From: Conidiobolus incongruus B7586
Taxonomy: Eukaryota; Entomophthoromycota; Entomophthoromycetes; Entomophthorales; Conidiobolaceae
Reading direction: 5' to 3'
Length of the DNA: 40,000 bases
NCBI GenBank assembly: GCA_000697335.1
Contig: JNEM01016006.1
Coordinates: forward strand, 1 to 40,000
A model generated the notes under the pieces. The model did not search any database and had not been told where the DNA came from. It saw only the letters and a list, made by a program, of their open reading frames with translations. Positions 13,854 to 23,682 of this stretch are shown in pieces. The position numbers were made by a program, and so were the translations under genes. Numbering within the stretch: position 1 is the stretch's first letter; the number at the start of each line of letters is the position of its first letter.

Positions 13854-14864
13854 TTATCTTTTTCTCAAGACAACCCAAAAGTTACTAACCCAGGCTGTAT
13901 TAGATTGGAACCAAACGCCCAATTTATCGAAGTATTCATCCACGAACTGAATTAAGTGATCTTCGCTTTGGAATTGATTTTGATAAGGTTTCAATCCATT
14001 GATCACTTGAATATGATGAGCAGCTCTTATAATGCCAATGTCGAAAGAAGGTCCTCCGTCAGTTTCTTCTTCAAAATGGATAAGTTCAAAAAGGTCTTGA
14101 ATCCTATCCAATGCACGGCGCACTTCATCTTCTGAGCGACAGTACACTGGCATCATTAACTCTTTGAAAGTGTCGTGAGATAGGTTATGAGCTTTCAAAT
14201 GCTCGTCCCAAATATCATCTTCAACATCAAACACATTTGCCTTCCTGTGAATGTTGAAGAATAAATATCCTCCTGACTTCATCTCTTCATAACGATATTT
14301 CATGAATTGAACCAGAAGATCAATACAAAATTCTTGAAATCGCTTGTTATCGGATTCTGACAGGGATCGCTCATTAGGGTGTAATCCTCTTTTTACGTTA
14401 CAAGGCTTAGACGGTAGCCAGTGGAGTGTATTTAAACTGAAAACAATATCTAAAGGACTCACATTATCTGGCTTGATGTTTTGATAAAAAGATTTACCAA
14501 TCATGATGGGATTCAATTTGGTATAACTGGATATAGGATGGTGCAAATACCCTATATCACGATCCTCAACACACTTTCGCACTAATTCAAAGTCATTTTC
14601 AGGTAAATCTTCATGTATTATAGAAATCTCATCAATTTTAGAATTACTGTGAACTAAGCAATCCAATATTTTATTAATTAATACCATTGAATTTTTACCG
14701 TGACTACATCCTAAATCTCCAATATTTAACTGAGATTGGTTCATGGTACTCGATAAATATTTTTCAAATAACTTTTCAGCTCTTTTATTGCAAATATTTT
14801 GAAAATTAGAATTATTATTATAATTTACCATAGATTTGGCTAATATTTTATCGTTATTAATCAT
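13854..14864 (-). CDS. SABATH-type SAM-dependent carboxyl methyltransferase
   Basis: Intronless frame of 336 residues. The SAM-binding loop reads IGDLGCSHGKNS (about 48-59), close to the IADLGCSSGPNT of the SABATH family. Further family signatures follow in order: HEDLPENDF (84-92), KSFYQNI (124-130), SLNTLHWLPSKP (143-154), a glutamine/phenylalanine segment before the MKSGGYLFFNIHRK strand, and a C-terminal FDIGIIRAAHH. Family members methylate carboxyl groups of small molecules such as salicylate, jasmonate, benzoate or farnesoate in plants, insects' relatives and some fungi and protists; the substrate here is unknown. At 336 residues it is slightly short for the family (about 350-390) but all core motifs are present. 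A TATA-like box lies 67-74 bp before the start. The gene is far from recognisable biosynthetic partners, so a metabolic cluster is not supported. Confidence 0.88.
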   Translation of the reverse strand: MINNDKILAKSMVNYNNNSNFQNICNKRAEKLFEKYLSSTMNQSQLNIGDLGCSHGKNSMVLINKILDCLVHSNSKIDEISIIHEDLPENDFELVRKCVEDRDIGYLHHPISSYTKLNPIMIGKSFYQNIKPDNVSPLDIVFSLNTLHWLPSKPCNVKRGLHPNERSLSESDNKRFQEFCIDLLVQFMKYRYEEMKSGGYLFFNIHRKANVFDVEDDIWDEHLKAHNLSHDTFKELMMPVYCRSEDEVRRALDRIQDLFELIHFEEETDGGPSFDIGIIRAAHHIQVINGLKPYQNQFQSEDHLIQFVDEYFDKLGVWFQSNTAWVSNFWVVLRKR

Positions 14865-14930
14865 GTTTTTAGTATTTTTAATTATTGCTTTGAAATATGA
14901 ACTTATAACATTGAATGGTTATATGAACCT

Positions 14931-14938
14931 TATTTATA
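14931..14938 (-). promoter_or_regulatory. TATA box of the methyltransferase gene
   Basis: TATAAATA on the minus strand, 67 bp or so upstream of the ATG at 14864. Spacing is similar to the TATA boxes of the secreted-protein genes further right. In DNA this AT-rich the match alone is weak; the position gives it some weight. Confidence 0.45.
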
Positions 14939-17034
14939 CATCTTAACATTGATACCAGGTTATCACACTGACATCAATTTATCAAACAATATCAAATTTG
15001 TTTAAGTAAATTTACATTATTCTTGTTTATTGGTTAATAATTAGTAATATTAATTAATTTTATTAAAATTATTCATAATTGGTAGATTAAAATTGATTAA
15101 AATATTATATCATTTTATATAAAATTATCAAATTAATTTTCGAATTATTAATAATTGAAATGAAGAATATCATAGCATATTATAAGTTGAATCATAGATG
15201 TTATTCGTTTTCTCTATCTTATATTTCCATTTTCAAAGCAAGTTTTTATTTGTTAATCTGGCAAAATTACTTTATATATTATCTAACTAAACTAATTATA
15301 CATCAGATTTGACATCGCAAATATCACTATAATCTTAGCTTTCAATATCAAATTTTTTCATTCAATAACTTAATGTGTTCAACCTTATAACTTCAACTAA
15401 TCAAGTTGAACTACAATCTTAATCCAAATATTCAATTAATTATTTTCTAGAATTTATTACTTCCTTAATATCACTTTAATTCTAATTTAATAGTGAGGTT
15501 TTAAAATAATTTTGTAGCTTCTTTATGGGTGTTATGGATGGTGTAATGTGAGGGGCAATGGCTATTGTTGTTACCTAATTGTAGGTAACTGTATTTAAGG
15601 GTTTATTGGCTAAAGCGGTGTTTGGAATAAGCCATTGGATTTAGTCATTAAGAGTGATAAATATTACAATATTTATCGCAAGTAATGGTCAATTAAGGTA
15701 AAGCCTCCTTATAGAAAAGAAACCCGATGTTACAAATGGTGTCAAGGGTAGTACTTTGGGATCTCACAATAAATACAAAGTTGATGATATGCTGTAATTT
15801 CAAATTAATATATCAACTTAATTCCTATTTTCAAAATAATTATACTATATTGATTAAGGATTTATATTATTTTCAAAAATTAAAATTAAAAATTGAGCTG
15901 TGATTATAATAATATATTCGATTTCAATTATTTTCTGCCAGTATTAAAATGAGAAGGAATTTTTTATTGGAATATATAAAATTCTAATCTCTCCAATTTT
16001 ATAATATATTAATAAAATAACTTTTCAATTTAAATATTAAATTTATATCTTTTTTTGATTGTTTCAAATTTGTAATAATAGATATTTTATTTTTATCATA
16101 TATTAAGGATATTATCACTATTATTCAACACTCCAAATCAATTTATGAATATTTAATTCGATTCAAATAATAAGATGGAGTAAAATATATTTAATAACAC
16201 ACCCTGGATAAAATTTATTTATATGATTTTATATTATTTAAATATTAAATATATTGATTTCAAATTATTAGACGAATACTAAAATTAGTTAAAATTTGAA
16301 ACGTAATATACCAAATTTAGCAACAATTTTGATTGAGATTGTATTCTATATATGTAATCACTTGAAAACTATTCATTCATACTTGATCGTATAAATATTT
16401 ATTAATTTATAAATATTAACAATTTGTATATTATAATAATTTTAATAAATTTGAAACATAGAATATTTTTAATGTTCATAAGTATTATTTTTTTCAATAG
16501 TATATTAATTTTTGGCTTCAATATTTTTGGTTAATTTTATTATCAAACTGAAATTGAAAGTTTATTAAAAATATTATTCTCATTCTCTTATTAGTTCTAA
16601 ATATAAATCAATAATTAATGTCTTGAAATATTATAAATGTATTTTATTAAATTCGAAATTAAAATTAAATATAAAACATTACATACATTCAAAATTAATT
16701 TATTTTATAATTTGAATAATATTTTTTTATTGAGCCTTTATTTTGAATTGATCATCATTTACATTATTTTTTTTTCTAAACCAATTAAATTTTTTTCAAT
16801 TTTTTAAAGTTGTAATTTTACTTTACAAAAGGCTCGTAAAATTACCAAATATAGAAATGATTACTAATTCATGTTTGTTCTTAAACTCTGAAAAATGAAT
16901 TGTGATAACTTTAGAAGGCTGAAGGAAATATATGCAAACCTTGCTATATGTATGAGGCTGAATGCGAAGTAGTTTATAAATGCCAATATTCATGGCATGA
17001 GTTAAACCATTTGTTTGATTTTGTAATTACTAGT
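14939..17034. other. AT-rich intergenic region with one GC-richer island
   Basis: Gene-free stretch of about 2.1 kb. Apart from the island at about 15500-15790 it is uniformly AT-rich. The frame that starts at ATG 16948 runs into the secreted-protein gene at 17035 and is treated as its leader, not as coding sequence. Confidence 0.5.
15500..15795. repeat. GC-richer island, possible LTR-like relic
   Basis: Composition rises sharply over about 290 bp. On the plus strand the island contains TGTTATGGATGG near 15530 and AATAAA near 15770, and has no open frame, which would fit an old solo LTR fragment. The string ATGTGAGGGG also occurs in the repeat at 26538-26871, but the rest does not align. No second copy was found in the window, so family and boundaries remain open. 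Confidence 0.3.
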
Positions 17035-17772
17035 ATGAAATTTGCAAATAAATCTCATTTTTTGTATTATGGTATAAACTTGCTGGGTTTTGTGCACTCG
17101 AGACCGATTGAAGCAAATTCTCCCGATGCACCTAATACCCCCAATGCTCCCAATGCTCCCAATCTACCGGCTCCTCCTGCAGATCCAAAAATTATAGATG
17201 TTTACGAACATTCTGATAAACAGATTATTAATGAAAATGTATTAGATTTTGATCATTCGAAATATGTTCTAGTCCCTAAAGAGGAGGCAAAAGAGATAGA
17301 ATATAGTCATAAAGAAAAAGACAAAGATGATAGTGCACCTCGAATTATTATCGAAACAGCTTCTGATGACGATGATGAAGATGATGATGATGATGAGGAA
17401 AAAGAAAGGAAACATAAAAAACATCATCATCACCATCAAGACTCTCAATATCATTGTGATCCATTGGGTTTTGGAGAAGATTTTCCTTGTCGTCCTTACC
17501 AACAACCTAGTTCAGGAACAAATACAATACCGCAAATAGTTTCTCTGCCCCAAGCAGGATCAATACCAACACTCTTGCAAACAACTAACTCACCACCAGT
17601 CATTCTTGAAACAACGATCAATCCTCAACCTCAAACCCAACAGGTGGCTCAACCTCAGGTTGTAACCGTGGGAACACCCTCTACGCAATTAGTAGTACCG
17701 AACTCTGCTACACAGCAGCATCCACATACGGTTTTATCAAGAGGAACAGGACCTCTACTGTCTGTGATATAA
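17035..17772 (+). CDS. Predicted secreted protein with acidic and His/Lys runs
   Basis: No known family recognised. The chosen start (245 residues) gives MKFANKSHFLYYGINLLGF, a plausible signal peptide with cleavage near VHS/RPIE; an in-frame ATG at 16948 would add 29 residues without signal character. After cleavage come RPIEANSPDAPNTPNAP (tandem Asn-Ala-Pro units), a mixed charged segment, an acidic run (DDDDEDDDDDEE), an immediately following basic/His run (KERKHKKHHHHH), then HCDPLGFGEDFPCRPY with two cysteines, and a Gln/Thr/Pro-rich tail. The RPxExNxP start resembles the 38.4 kb protein, and the Cys pair followed by Arg-Pro resembles the 19.4 and 33.6 kb proteins. The His run could bind metal ions, an inference only. 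No membrane anchor or GPI-like tail is obvious. The gene looks intronless and opens the cluster of secreted-protein genes. Confidence 0.72.
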   Translation: MKFANKSHFLYYGINLLGFVHSRPIEANSPDAPNTPNAPNAPNLPAPPADPKIIDVYEHSDKQIINENVLDFDHSKYVLVPKEEAKEIEYSHKEKDKDDSAPRIIIETASDDDDEDDDDDEEKERKHKKHHHHHQDSQYHCDPLGFGEDFPCRPYQQPSSGTNTIPQIVSLPQAGSIPTLLQTTNSPPVILETTINPQPQTQQVAQPQVVTVGTPSTQLVVPNSATQQHPHTVLSRGTGPLLSVI

Positions 17773-18600
17773 AATACTTGTCAAGTATCGAATGCTGAAT
17801 TAGCTATTTAACCTTTAATTCGATAATAATAATTTTAATATTTTATTATGTATATAAGCCAAATGAATTTAATACAAATATTAAAAAATCATGATAATTT
17901 TATAATAAATCAGATTAAACATTGAATTCAATAATTTTTTTCTATAATCATATTAATAATATTATTAATTTATTTTAATTATACTTACAATAAATTTCTT
18001 TAATATTATATTAATTCAAATTTAAAATTTTATTAACATTTATTTTTTTTTAATAATCAGATTAAAATTTTTAAAACTAATTTAGTTATAATTTTAAATA
18101 TAATATAATATAATATAATTAAAATAACTAAAGATAAAATTTGAATAAATTTTATTTTGATATAAATGTTGAATTTGATAGAAATTTTGAAAACTGAAAT
18201 TATTGTGATACTAATATGTATTATAAAAAGTGGCGTTGTAAAAAGAGTAATCAGTTCTAAAAATTTACTAATTTTATTAAAATAATTTATAATTACATTT
18301 AATAATAAATGTAGTTGAATATATAACACATTTCTTTGGTCATTTTAACAGATATTATTAATATTTTTATTATATTATTAACTAATAAAACTCTAATCTG
18401 TGAATTCAACACTAACTATTAAACTATGATATTATCATTGTATTTTATAATTTATAATTTGAAAATTTATATATTATTTTTTATTAACAACTGTAATAAA
18501 TCATAATATGAGAATTAATTAAATCAAGGAATCTTAATAATTGATTCAAATTTTATCAGTATACATGGCGAATTTATATTGTTTCTCATTTTGAAATTGC
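17773..18600. other. AT-rich intergenic region
   Basis: Very AT-rich DNA. The minus-strand open frame at 18057-18329 encodes only Ile/Leu/Phe/Tyr/Asn-rich sequence expected from AT composition and is not taken as a gene. Nothing else is seen. Confidence 0.5.
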
Positions 18601-18631
18601 AGATTTGATGAAAGTAGCCTCGCAATAAGGA

Positions 18632-18760
18632 ATGAGTAAATTCGATGAAACGGACCAAGGGTGGCTAACGAAATACTTCAAAGGGTTTCGTCAAAATATC
18701 AAGGTGTTGGGCTTTGCCCTGATCGAGATGATCGCCAAGCAAATATGTGCTCAGTGGTGA
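18632..18760 (+). CDS. Candidate 42-residue small protein or relic exon
   Basis: The frame starts at an ATG preceded two codons earlier by an in-frame stop. It begins MSKFDETDQGWLTKYFKGF and continues with a mostly hydrophobic segment (VLGFALIEMIA) ending in CAQW. Codons are rich in third-position G and C (GGG, TTC, AAG, GTG, CTG, ATC, GAG), like the conserved genes at 5.5-9.9 kb and unlike the AT-rich surroundings. It lies at the left of a GC-richer island running to about 18945, which also contains AATAAA near 18879. It may be a real small gene, perhaps a membrane-associated peptide, or an exon or relic of a mobile element. No family is recognised. Confidence 0.35.
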   Translation: MSKFDETDQGWLTKYFKGFRQNIKVLGFALIEMIAKQICAQW

Positions 18761-19375
18761 TTTTATAGTGCTATCAGTCCTTGTCCAATGTTTTGAAACA
18801 CCGTTTGTAGTTGTTGTCAAGAATTTCGCATTTTACAAAGATTGTGTAACGTACTTGAGTGTATATTAAGTTCGGAATAAAAGATGAATGGTTAAAGTTG
18901 AATTGCGAGCGGACCTCGCTTTCCACGACAATATAATGAGAAATAAATGTTGAAATTTCGAAATAATTGATAATAAAAATGTTGAATAAATATATCATAA
19001 TTTAATATTGTTTGAATTTAAAATTTTTGTATATGATTGGGAATCAATGATTTTAGGAGATATATGAAAGAGGCAAATATAATGTAGGATCAATAGTTAA
19101 GATGAACATTATATTAATAGATTAAAACTTATATGAATTTTTGAAAAGTTAAATTATCAAAAATCATAAAAATACCTCAATCACTATTTCAATTGGATAA
19201 TAACATAGTAATAATTAATCAATTAAATGATAATTTCTTAGATAATAAAAACTAAATTGAAATTTTTATTAAAATTTCTTAGTAAAAGAATTATCAATCT
19301 TTGATAGTTTAAAATGTTAATTTATCAATTGTTTATATAATATTGATTGGAAATATATATTTGAATCAATCAAAT
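18761..19375. other. Remainder of GC-richer island, then AT-rich spacer
   Basis: Positions 18761-18945 are GC-richer, with no plus-strand coding frame; the minus-strand frame at 18774-18998 has no protein-like features. This part could be the 3' UTR of the small frame at 18632 or part of a repeat. From 18946 the DNA is AT-rich and includes the 3' flank of the next gene. Confidence 0.4.
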
Positions 19376-19783
19376 TTAGAATAATCCAAACAATAGCTTG
19401 TTCAATAGACCCTGTTTACCGGGTGGAACTTCATTAGGATTATAAATATTAGCAGTACCTGCAGTTCCAGCGGGAACTGAAGCTAGAGGTATAGCGTGGG
19501 GGCCAGGGATACCAATGGGACCTGGGAAAGGGAAAGGGAAAGGACCAGGGAGTGGACCAGGGAGTGGACCAGGAAGAGGACCAATAGGTTCAACTGGGAT
19601 TGGATCAATTGGCCCTGGTGGTCTAATTGGTCTGCATTCACCCCCTCCATATGGGAATTCTACCCATTCTTGACCATAAGGACATGGGGGTGGGGGAGGA
19701 GGGGGGCCGTATGGCTCAGATGGAGTAGCTAAATACAGAGATGCAGATGAGATCAAAGCGGTTAAAACAGTTATTAATTTCAT
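19376..19783 (-). CDS. Secreted Pro-rich protein, PLASVPAGTAGT/GKQGLL family
   Basis: 135 residues, intronless, no known domain. The N-terminus MKLITVLTALISSASLYLA is a clear signal peptide, followed by TPSEP and a Pro run. Then comes the Cys pair in CPYGQEWVEFPYGGGEC followed by RPI, a Pro/Gly low-complexity middle with repeated PLPGP units, and the conserved C-terminus IPLASVPAGTAGT-ANIYNPNEV-PPGKQGLLNKLLFGLF. It is nearly identical to the 33.6 kb protein over most of its length, in opposite orientation, and shares the C-terminal block with the 25.5 kb protein. The 5' flank including the TATA box is also shared with the 33.6 kb gene, while the sequence just after the stop resembles the 25.5 kb gene. 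A role outside the cell (wall, adhesion, host or substrate contact) is inferred from the signal peptide only. Confidence 0.85.
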   Translation of the reverse strand: MKLITVLTALISSASLYLATPSEPYGPPPPPPPCPYGQEWVEFPYGGGECRPIRPPGPIDPIPVEPIGPLPGPLPGPLPGPFPFPFPGPIGIPGPHAIPLASVPAGTAGTANIYNPNEVPPGKQGLLNKLLFGLF

Positions 19784-19839
19784 TTTTTTAATATTCCAAG
19801 TACAATATTAATATTGAAACGTGATAAAAGAAATAGCTC

Positions 19840-19847
19840 CTTTTATA
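19840..19847 (-). promoter_or_regulatory. TATA box of the 19.4 kb secreted-protein gene
   Basis: TATAAAAG on the minus strand, about 57 bp before the ATG, inside a flank that matches the 33.6 kb gene over roughly 45 bp (AATATAAAAGGA.CTATTTCT.TTATCACGTTTCAATATTAATATTG, dots mark differences, in pieces). Conservation in two separate genes supports a working core promoter. Confidence 0.7.
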
Positions 19848-19860
19848 TTCATTTATTTCG

Positions 19861-20403
19861 TTTAAAATGAATAAACAATTTATAACTTTCATTACAATGC
19901 TGAATTCAAGTTTAATATTAAAACTTTATTTAAATTAGCCTATAAATTTTACAAAATTGATTCAATTCAAATTTATAGAACCTTCAGCCAAAAATTGTTT
20001 TAATTGGTTGTTTTTAAATTTAATAACAATATATCAGCAAACTTAGTATTAAATGTAAAATTTTTTTATTTTGCAATGAACATTGATAATAATATAGAGT
20101 ATAATATAAATTATTTTCATTTTTCCATATTTTAATATTAAATCTTTCATAAAAATCAATAAGTCGCAATTTTCCAAATACAGAATGATAAAATAATTGT
20201 TTAATAATTCAATAATATATAACCAAAATATAAATAACATTATTTATTCATATTATATCTAATTAGAAAAGATATATTTTATATAATTATATAAATATAT
20301 ATTATTGACTAAAATTATATTATTAAAGATCCTAAATTAATAATCACCTAACTTAATAATTAATGTACAAAACAAAATTAAAAATTAATTTTTTTAGATA
20401 AAA

Positions 20404-20447
<44 letters not shown>

Positions 20448-21287
20448 CACAATATTTAAAATATAAACTTTTTAATAAAGTTAGACATAATATATGTGTA
20501 ATTCAATTAATTATACATAAAATAATCTGAATATCAACTATATTATATTTTGTTTGTTGAAATTATAAAATGAAATTTATTCTTATCATATTACACTTAA
20601 GAAACTAAATCTGAATGTACATTACTAAATTATAATTTATAAAGTTGAATAATGATATGAACATTAAAAAATTATTCATAAAGTCAAATTATTATAATTA
20701 AATTTAAATTTTATATCTTTGGATATATATATATATAATAATTCAAAATAATTTTAATTTTTATTTTAAATTTATTTTATAATTTAAAATTATTAGAATA
20801 ATTAATATATTCGATTAAATAATTTTTTTATAATTTAAGAAAAAAGGAAAAATTTAAGCAGAAATTTATTTAATATAAATTATATATCATATTTTAAATT
20901 GTATAAAACTACCAAATTATCAATTATTCTATATCCTTTATTAAGCAATTTAAATCATTATAATTAATATATAAAATCTTATTAAAAATGGATTAATATT
21001 ACAAATGCCATATTAAGATATCAAGTTATATTCCTTAACTTAATGATATTAAAAATTAAAAATTAAAACTTACAAGATGTTTTGATAATTATAAAGTTTG
21101 AATTTTAAGTTATTATATCAAATATGCAAGATTGTTGTTCATTATTAACTGATTTCAACTAAAGTTGAAATTATATTTATCAATATAAACACTAAAAGGC
21201 TAATGAAACAGTGTAGCTATAAATGAAAGTTCGAAAGCGATTTGGATAAAATATTTTCTATTAGAATTCTTTATGAGGAAAGTAAGT
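19861..21287. other. AT-rich intergenic region with (AT)n microsatellite
   Basis: About 1.4 kb of very AT-rich DNA. The only distinct element is the (AT)n run at 20409-20444. The minus-strand frame at 20049-20240 is a product of AT composition. No gene is seen. Confidence 0.5.
20409..20444. repeat. (AT)n microsatellite
   Basis: About 18 uninterrupted AT dinucleotides. Similar runs occur at 35950-35979 and 38138-38158. Confidence 0.95.
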
Positions 21288-21568
21288 GATCATGATATGC
21301 ACACCCTTAAGTATATATTCTCGATTGTACAAAGATTTTTAAACTTGGAATTAAATAAGCTATTATAGTTGCTCAATTAGCATTGCTAAGCTAAACATTG
21401 GGAATAAGTGACATAACAAATAGTAGGGTTATTGTTTATAACTATGATACTTTGGAATTATTTGTATGCAACATGAAAAAAGAATCAACACTGCTGAGGA
21501 TGATTAGGTCAGAGTGTTATTCAAACAGCTCTCATTGATTAATCTCAGAGAGATTTGGAAATTATTGT
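21288..21568 (-). repeat. Repeat family B, left copy (inverted relative to 35.5 kb)
   Basis: The reverse complement of this segment aligns over about 275 bp with 35496-35773. Shared blocks in order are AATTTCCAAATCTCTCTGAG, ATTAATCAATGAGAGCTGTT, AACACTCTGACCTAATCAT, CTCAGCAGTGTTGATTCTTT, CATAGTTATAAACAATAACC and GCAACTATAATAGCTTATTT. Differences are mainly single bases and short indels, so the copies are related and moderately recent. There is no open frame with coding character. It could be a short non-autonomous transposon, a solo LTR or part of a larger element; no target duplication is evident. Confidence 0.88.
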
Positions 21569-23301
21569 TTTTAATTACATAATTTATTTTATTACTTTGG
21601 TCATGTATATATTAATATATTAGTTTGATCAAGTCATAGGAATATGACGATTATATCATTAGTAATTCGAAAAATATTATTTTAAATCAAAAATTAGATA
21701 TTAAATAATAAAATATTATTTTATTATTTAGAAAGTTAAAATTAAGTCTAATTACGAAATTTTAATATTATAAAATACTCAAATATTTCAATAATTGATA
21801 ATAAAAAGCGGATTTAATTATATTTAGGGACTATATATCAGCTAAATTTATTTGAAGGTATTTTAACATAATTTATAATGCATTTTATTATAATTTTCCA
21901 ACTTTTAATAATAATTCAGTATATTATTATGATCATTATGATTAAAATTTTCAATGATTTTACTTTTTTGAATATGATAGTGATTTTTACAAAACTATTC
22001 AGATTAATTTAATACAATTGAAAAGATGGTAGCAATTGAAGCATGATAAAATATATAGTTTTTGAATACATATATACTTAACAGAATATATTTATTGACT
22101 TAAGATCCTGAATAATTAATGCTATTATCACTATCCGAAAAATATTGGTATAACAGATTTTGATTTTTTGAAAATTATGAGATCAAATAATTTACTCTAT
22201 ATTGAAATTTTAAACTCAGTAATAAAATTGATGATTTTAAATAATCCACTATTCATATTTCAATATACTTTTCCAGTAGAGCTAATGATCCAAGTTCTTG
22301 AGCCCAAATGTATTAAAAATAATAATAGATATGATTACCTTGATGAATATAAATAACAAAATTGTATTCTCAATTTTTTACAAATACTCTATAAAATACA
22401 AATGAATTAGTAATAATAATTAAAAAGCTAGTCAAATGAAATGACCATGTATTAAATAATTAATCTAATTATTATATTAATAAAGTTTAATACTAAATTC
22501 TAAATAATATATTATTTAAAATAATCAAAATTAACTATTCCTTTTAATTTTATACATTTTAACAAATTAATTAAATTAAAAAAATTTATTAATTATAGTT
22601 TGTAATATCTTGAAAAAAAATTGTAAAAATTTTTATTTTAAAATGAATATTAATAATAATAATAATAATAATTTTTAAATTATAAAATTGAATTGAATTT
22701 GATAATCAAATCATACACCAAAATAGGAAATTTAATTGAAATTGTGTTAATATCAAATTCTTTTTTATTACATCAAATAATTGTGATTATATACTGTTAA
22801 AAAATAATATATCAAATCATTAATAAAATATAATTTTTATATCAGGGTATAGTTTAGAATAATGTTGTATATATAGATATTTAATAGAAATTATTCCAAA
22901 TAATTTATTGAGATAATTTATTTGAACTTCATCATATTTAATAACAATTAAGAATCTTTAAAAATAAATGATTAATAAATTTAATCAAATCAATTTTTGA
23001 AATCTTTACCTAAATAGTATAAATGTTATTTTATATAAAATAATTCTATTTTTAATCATGCAAGCCTCTTGATAGTTTGAATTAAACAATTTCGTGTATC
23101 ATTTCAAAATCTAGACAAATAAACCAAGTCACAATTTGTTATTCAGTTCTTGTTACCTCAATAACATACACAACAAGCTTATTAAGTGAGTTAATAATAT
23201 AAAACAGATAGAAATATATTATCAATAGTAATATTTTAATTCAATTTCTAATCATTGTACTTTTTGATAAAGCTTATAATTTAAAATAGTAGATATTTCA
23301 C

Positions 23302-23337
23302 GATCGATATATATGATAAATTTCATATATATGGATC
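23302..23337. repeat. Imperfect palindrome with GATC ends
   Basis: Left arm GATCGATATATATGA and right arm TTCATATATATGGATC are near reverse complements around a 5-base centre. It lies about 350 bp upstream of the secreted-protein gene at 23683. It could be a hairpin or a protein-binding site, or chance in AT-rich DNA. Confidence 0.45.
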
Positions 23338-23626
23338 ATTTTTCGGTGATAAAAAGTGTTTAGTAATGTTTAAACAATTTCAGAAAGAAACAAATTCACT
23401 TTAGTTTAAAATTCATTCAATGATGTTATAATAATAAAGATTATTAATAAAATTTAAGAAAAATAATTTGATAGAATTAATGGCTGAATCTATCAAAGAA
23501 TCAATTTCAGTCAAAATTTAAATTTTCAATTGGCTAAGTGATAAAATTGGCTTTTAAATTTTACATTTGATCAAATTGCGAATAAAAATAAGTGCATTGG
23601 GATGAGAATTTGAATCTCTAAAATAA

Positions 23627-23634
23627 TATAAATA
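23627..23634 (+). promoter_or_regulatory. TATA box of the 23.7 kb secreted-protein gene
   Basis: TATAAATA 56 bp before the ATG at 23683, matching the spacing seen in the other secreted-protein genes. A 9-codon upstream frame begins at ATG 23642 and ends at 23671; whether it is in the mRNA depends on the exact start of transcription. Confidence 0.55.
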
Positions 23635-23682
23635 GATTGTAATGGTGGTCATGGAAGTGCATCATAAGTAGATATTGCAAAA

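Larger units (their letters stand above)
21569..23682. other. AT-rich intergenic region
   Basis: About 2.1 kb of AT-rich DNA upstream of the 23.7 kb gene. It holds a (TAA)n run near 22650-22670 and an imperfect palindrome at 23302-23337. The frame at 22168-22356 has only AT-driven residues. No gene is seen apart from the promoter elements described separately. Confidence 0.5.

Noticed and set aside
15500-15795. Third copy of repeat A
   Set aside because: Only short strings such as ATGTGAGGGG and CCAATAAACCC are shared and their order differs.
16948-17034. Upstream in-frame ATG of the 17.0 kb gene
   Set aside because: The added 29 residues precede and would mask the signal peptide; all related genes start with MK or MN directly at the signal peptide. 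An upstream exon cannot be fully excluded.
17269-17539. Antisense and shifted frames across the acidic/His tract
   Set aside because: They are by-products of the low-complexity GAT/CAT repeat.
18057-18329. AT-rich hydrophobic open frames, also at 11253, 20049, 22168, 25209, 27585 and 35759
   Set aside because: Their residues (Ile, Leu, Phe, Tyr, Asn, Lys) are what AT-rich DNA gives by chance; there is no signal peptide, motif or GC rise.
19496-19732. Plus-strand frame opposite the 19.4 kb gene (Trp/Arg/Glu-rich)
   Set aside because: Antisense shadow of a Pro/Gly repeat; the minus-strand product has a signal peptide and paralogues.
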